NCBI GenBank assembly: GCA_001804815.1 | Contig: MHBI01000036.1 | Location: forward strand, 1-51,855 | DNA length: 51,855 bases | Direction of reading: 5' to 3' | Source: Lentisphaerae bacterium GWF2_50_93 | GTDB taxonomy: Bacteria; Verrucomicrobiota; Lentisphaeria; Victivallales; GWF2-50-93 | Shown: positions 49,501-51,855 of the stretch, piece by piece | Layout of the letters: every line of letters starts with the position of its first letter | Position numbering within the stretch: the stretch's first letter is position 1 | Notes under the pieces: generated by a model | The model's database searches: none | The model's input: the letters and a program-made list of their open reading frames with translations, nothing else | What the model was told of the DNA's origin: nothing | Made by a program: the position numbers and the translations under genes

Positions 49501-51855
49501 TTCTTCCAGATAGCGGATCCTGCAAATACTCTCCAGGTTGATCAGACGATGACTGATGTATGGAGCGCACGTGCTACTGTAGGTTCATATGAGAAGGCGG
49601 CAAAAACCTATTTCTATGTTGACGGAAGCGGTGAGATAGGCAGCGGGAGTTCAGCATGGGTCAGTGGAAACGGTCTTCTTCTCAGCGAAGCAGATGGCGT
49701 ACTGAATGCTTCAGATGCCACATTCGTGCTTGAAACCGGATTGGTCAAGGCGGAAAACTACCATACGGATTATACAGGGATCTTAAGTCCTACGCTGGGT
49801 TTCCTGGTTTCTTCGATCCCTGTCAACCACAACACTTCCGGAAATGCAACCCTCAGGAATAACTGGGATTTGAAAGATGCGGCTGTTTACAACTCATCCC
49901 TGCTATTGAACAGGAATGCCGATTTTACAGTTGCTCCAGATGTAGCTCTTGGCGGAAAAATATCGGTCAGCAGTGCCGCCGGAGATGCGAACAGACTGGA
50001 TCTGCAGACATCCAATCTTGCAACGACAATGCTTTCAATCCACAGCACCGGACTCAGCGACAACATCGTAACCTATAGCTCCGCAAGCCCGGCCCAGACA
50101 ATACTCACAGTAGATGAAACCGGCGCCTCCAATTCCTATGACTATCTGAATCTTTTCGGCAAGGACAGGGGAATCGCCCCTCTTGCTGACCCCAGCGTCA
50201 AGAATGCCGCGGGAACACTCATTGTCCTCAGGGATCTGACAGTTGGTTTTGTCGATGCCGGTCCAGACCTGCGTGACAACGTCAAGCTTAATATTACAAC
50301 CGCAGGAGCCAATTCCGGGGATCTTGTCTTCTACGGTGAGAACATTCACGATTTTGGACAGATTGAAATCCAAAACGAAATGGATGCTGCGAATTTCATA
50401 ATTGACGGGATCGCGGATTTCAGCATTCTGAAAGCCGGAATCCTGACATTGACCGATTTCAGCATGGACAATATGATGTCGATTACCGTTAATGCCGGCG
50501 ACCTGACAATGACCAGAGGTGCGATTAATAACGTACCGACATTTGATGTTGTTGCAGGCAATCTGATGATGACTGATGTAACGATCACAAATGGAGCAAG
50601 TGTCACAGTTTCAGGATTCATGACCATGAACGCAAGTTCAATCGATGGTGCCGCGGCGGTAACTCTTGCCACAGGCAGCCTGGACATGCTAGACAGCTCG
50701 ATCACGAGCGCTTCAACGCTGACTGCCACGGTCGGCGGATTCGTTTCAATAGACAACAGTGTAATCGACGGAACTGCGACATCCCTGGCTGCGACGGGTG
50801 ACCTTTCGATGATCAATGCCAGCCTGATCCAGGCCGCGACTTCGGTCGGCGGCGCGAACGTAACGATAACCGACAGCACGATCACCGGCATAGCCGCTGC
50901 GATAAGCGCGACCGGCAGCCTTGTCATGGCGAACAGCGCGATCATTGACGCGGCGAGCGTAGTCTCGGTAGGCGACATGACCCTTGACACAAGCATTATC
51001 ACCGGCTCGCCTGCACTGGTCCTCGGATCAGCGAACCTCATGATGATCGACAGCATGATCACCAGCGACACGACCATAGCCGGGACACTCACCGGCGGTC
51101 TGACGATGTCCAACAGCGCAATCAGCGGGACCGCGGTCTCCCTGGCGGCCGCTGGCGACCTTGTGATGACATTCGACAGCATGATCGCGATGGCGACATC
51201 GGTGTCCGCGTTCAACATCGACATGACGACGAGCACGATCAACGGCAGTGCTGCGACAATCGCAGCCGGCGGATACCTGATGATGGCGGACAGCGTGGTC
51301 ACAGGCGCGGCGAGCGTCACAGTGGCGGGCGCGATGGGGATGGATGCCAGCTCGATAGACGGAGCAGCGGTAACCGTGGCGGCGACCGGCGACCTTACGA
51401 TGATCAACGGAAGCCTGATCCAGACGGCGGCATCGGTCAGCGGCGCGAACGTTGCGATAACTGACAGCGCGATCAACGGCATAGCCGCAGCGATAGGCGC
51501 AACCGGCAGCTTCAGCCTTACGAACAGCACGATTTTGGACGCGGCAAGCGTCACAGTCACCGGCGCAATGACGATGACTACAGGCATAATTGATGCAACC
51601 GGGGCGTTCATCCTTGGCGCGGGAAGCCTTGGAATGACCGACAGCTCGATCACGAGCGCATCGACAATAGCTGCGACGGTGAACGGCAATGTTGCAATGA
51701 ACAACAGCGTAATCGACGGGACCACGACGACCCTTGCGGCGATTGGCGACCTTACGATGATCAATTTCAGCATGATCCAGACCGCCGCATCCGTATCCGC
51801 CGTCAACATGACGATAACTGACAGCTCAATCACCGGTATTGCGGCAGTGATAGGT
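46582..51855 (+). CDS. Giant LEPR-XLL-like/DUF4347 surface protein with beta-helix repeats, partial
   Basis: At least 1758 residues; the frame is open from ATG 46582 to the window end. MYQLEERILFDGAAAAD is the LEPR-XLL-like N-terminal motif. A Gln/Ala/Pro-rich linker follows, then two DUF4347 domains (about 94-255 and 278-437, the second with IHIYGCNVAKD and GADVAASTDITG), then beta-helix repeats with GGGIY (from about 590), and from about residue 1280 a 20-26-residue repeat rich in Asp-Ser, Thr, Ala and Met (MTMNASSIDGAAAVTLATGS). DUF4347 and LEPR-XLL occur in large secreted or cell-surface adhesins. GGGGTG precedes ATG 46582. The C-terminus, and any secretion signal there, is not visible. 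Confidence 0.9.
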   Translation, partial: MYQLEERILFDGAAAADVAAAQQDVQNQQAQDNQAAQPQADPSEQAQDQAQDTHEPSPILNPDSAPVVQITDASADANSAAAAITPATAANPTPDTHVNVLVVSDSLENADTLFQSANSNTIVVHYDSKTTTSTELLQQITDALNGEKADSIGFVTDKAHDGAIEIFADSDTSAESLSSDAQKNFWNGIEGLLAEKGKVNIFASELASTDNGRHLVDSLSQITNHQVAASTDVTGDADAGGNWELEYVSKGTGSVNLIDEYFNRDSIQSFDHRIEDPTEIAFIDSSVRDASTIVSQLDSDVEVVYLSRDNAFNDITDYLNGRTDVDSIHIISDADYTTGGFFLGNETVDNDFVANHQDALAGWGNSMSVDGDIHIYGCNVAKDQVGKDLVTQIASLTGADVAASTDITGLAGNWNLEYSSGTIETHGFIINDYYHNLNTFTVRRLDDALIINPLLIDQGNLTLREAIYVTVNGDNIQFADYTVLHSATSTTPDIQPWFNGHVFLTPTISLVDTLVITTNITIDGNIVTPAWSDAGQNYPLQNNSVIIDAGNSFRAIYIDSARNPDQTGVSLNNMVVQNGRSLATDIAPAAGSGGGIYVSGISTLNLQTLAVPAGGTEATVRNSQADYGGGIYNAGILTSAASSIYGNHAVLNGGGIYNGGTMTLAGTSPLSMVRIGGTDISYQNTAGGDGGGIYSSNSDLSMMNVLIGNNSAAGNGGGAYLYSNNYEVTGPVQLSSVDFMANHANGDGGGLYLANGNPASIANVLEMDAGNIIGNISNGRGGGAYLQSGVETFQFSSVAGNKAEADGGGIYVDAAGSLALFNSTVANNTAGGTGGGISFFSDKALNMDFSTVANNQSGWSVAGAPSGIPGAFGGGIYMDNGALTMANSVLAQNFSGAFDQTAGVHDDLYANAGTSNINRSVYGTTGGAGTVTPDAFSIHAGVDITWADFKGKLDTQVLDNGGKTGSVYVIDGAFFQIADPANTLQVDQTMTDVWSARATVGSYEKAAKTYFYVDGSGEIGSGSSAWVSGNGLLLSEADGVLNASDATFVLETGLVKAENYHTDYTGILSPTLGFLVSSIPVNHNTSGNATLRNNWDLKDAAVYNSSLLLNRNADFTVAPDVALGGKISVSSAAGDANRLDLQTSNLATTMLSIHSTGLSDNIVTYSSASPAQTILTVDETGASNSYDYLNLFGKDRGIAPLADPSVKNAAGTLIVLRDLTVGFVDAGPDLRDNVKLNITTAGANSGDLVFYGENIHDFGQIEIQNEMDAANFIIDGIADFSILKAGILTLTDFSMDNMMSITVNAGDLTMTRGAINNVPTFDVVAGNLMMTDVTITNGASVTVSGFMTMNASSIDGAAAVTLATGSLDMLDSSITSASTLTATVGGFVSIDNSVIDGTATSLAATGDLSMINASLIQAATSVGGANVTITDSTITGIAAAISATGSLVMANSAIIDAASVVSVGDMTLDTSIITGSPALVLGSANLMMIDSMITSDTTIAGTLTGGLTMSNSAISGTAVSLAAAGDLVMTFDSMIAMATSVSAFNIDMTTSTINGSAATIAAGGYLMMADSVVTGAASVTVAGAMGMDASSIDGAAVTVAATGDLTMINGSLIQTAASVSGANVAITDSAINGIAAAIGATGSFSLTNSTILDAASVTVTGAMTMTTGIIDATGAFILGAGSLGMTDSSITSASTIAATVNGNVAMNNSVIDGTTTTLAAIGDLTMINFSMIQTAASVSAVNMTITDSSITGIAAVIG

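Noticed and set aside
50346..51833. 495-codon open frame on the minus strand
   Set aside because: It mirrors the periodic Asp-Ser-Thr-Ala repeats of the + strand protein; its composition (Val/Ile/Ala/Leu-rich) is a by-product of the repeat codons and no ribosome site or function is visible.

Overview
The window looks like a chromosomal segment of a Gram-negative bacterium of the PVC group, most probably Lentisphaerota. The evidence is two type II pseudopilin-like proteins with N-terminal [18 protein letters not shown] methylation motifs and a C-terminal H-X9-DG motif, a giant surface protein that opens with an LEPR-XLL-like motif and two DUF4347 domains, and many small lipoproteins. The taxonomic call is inference from gene content. 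Every supported gene lies on the + strand. No tRNA, rRNA, CRISPR array, phage or complete insertion sequence was seen.

Layout. 1-757: hairpin-rich tandem repeat array. 1014-5634: hemerythrin; a secreted YHS protein, NapH-like Fe-S membrane protein and Cys-rich protein; a pseudopilin; the first member of an unrecognised three-paralogue membrane family; a DUF6232-like protein. 6370-12300: triple-BON protein, 1308-residue hybrid histidine kinase, a 279-bp MITE, and a receiver protein with a broken kinase end. 12407-17263: transaldolase, alpha/beta hydrolase, two SDR enzymes and a CurA-like reductase. 17473-24940: RIC di-iron repair protein, rubredoxin, alpha-glucan phosphorylase, small envelope proteins, a thioredoxin-like protein and several gene relics. 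25306-32542: lipoproteins, an LA_2272-like repeat protein, two more members of the unknown family, a second pseudopilin, another hemerythrin and a hemerythrin fragment. 32919-45578: a probable copper-handling island with two CusB-type adaptors carrying heavy-metal-binding domains, a CusA-type RND pump, two NosL-type proteins and an ABC exporter with two further membrane proteins. 45951-51855: hemerythrin, then the giant adhesin-like protein, which runs off the right edge.

The main new observation is a promoter architecture that recurs 13 times. Two boxes of the form TAGGG-N5-CCC(C)AT lie 23 bp apart (22 bp at two sites), and a -10-like hexamer starts about 38 bp after the second box. Each lies directly upstream of a transcription unit, always in the direction of transcription: three hemerythrins or hemerythrin relics, YHS/NapH, BON, lipoproteins, two members of the unknown family, both adaptor genes and the giant protein. 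This suggests one unknown activator controlling an envelope, metal and di-iron regulon. At several sites the boxes sit at the end of a larger dispersed repeat with an 8-bp CCAATCTC-type microsatellite. A second signal is a family of 55-75 bp elements whose sequence varies but whose predicted fold (two hairpins inside a short outer arm) is conserved; one copy is inserted in frame in a coding gene.
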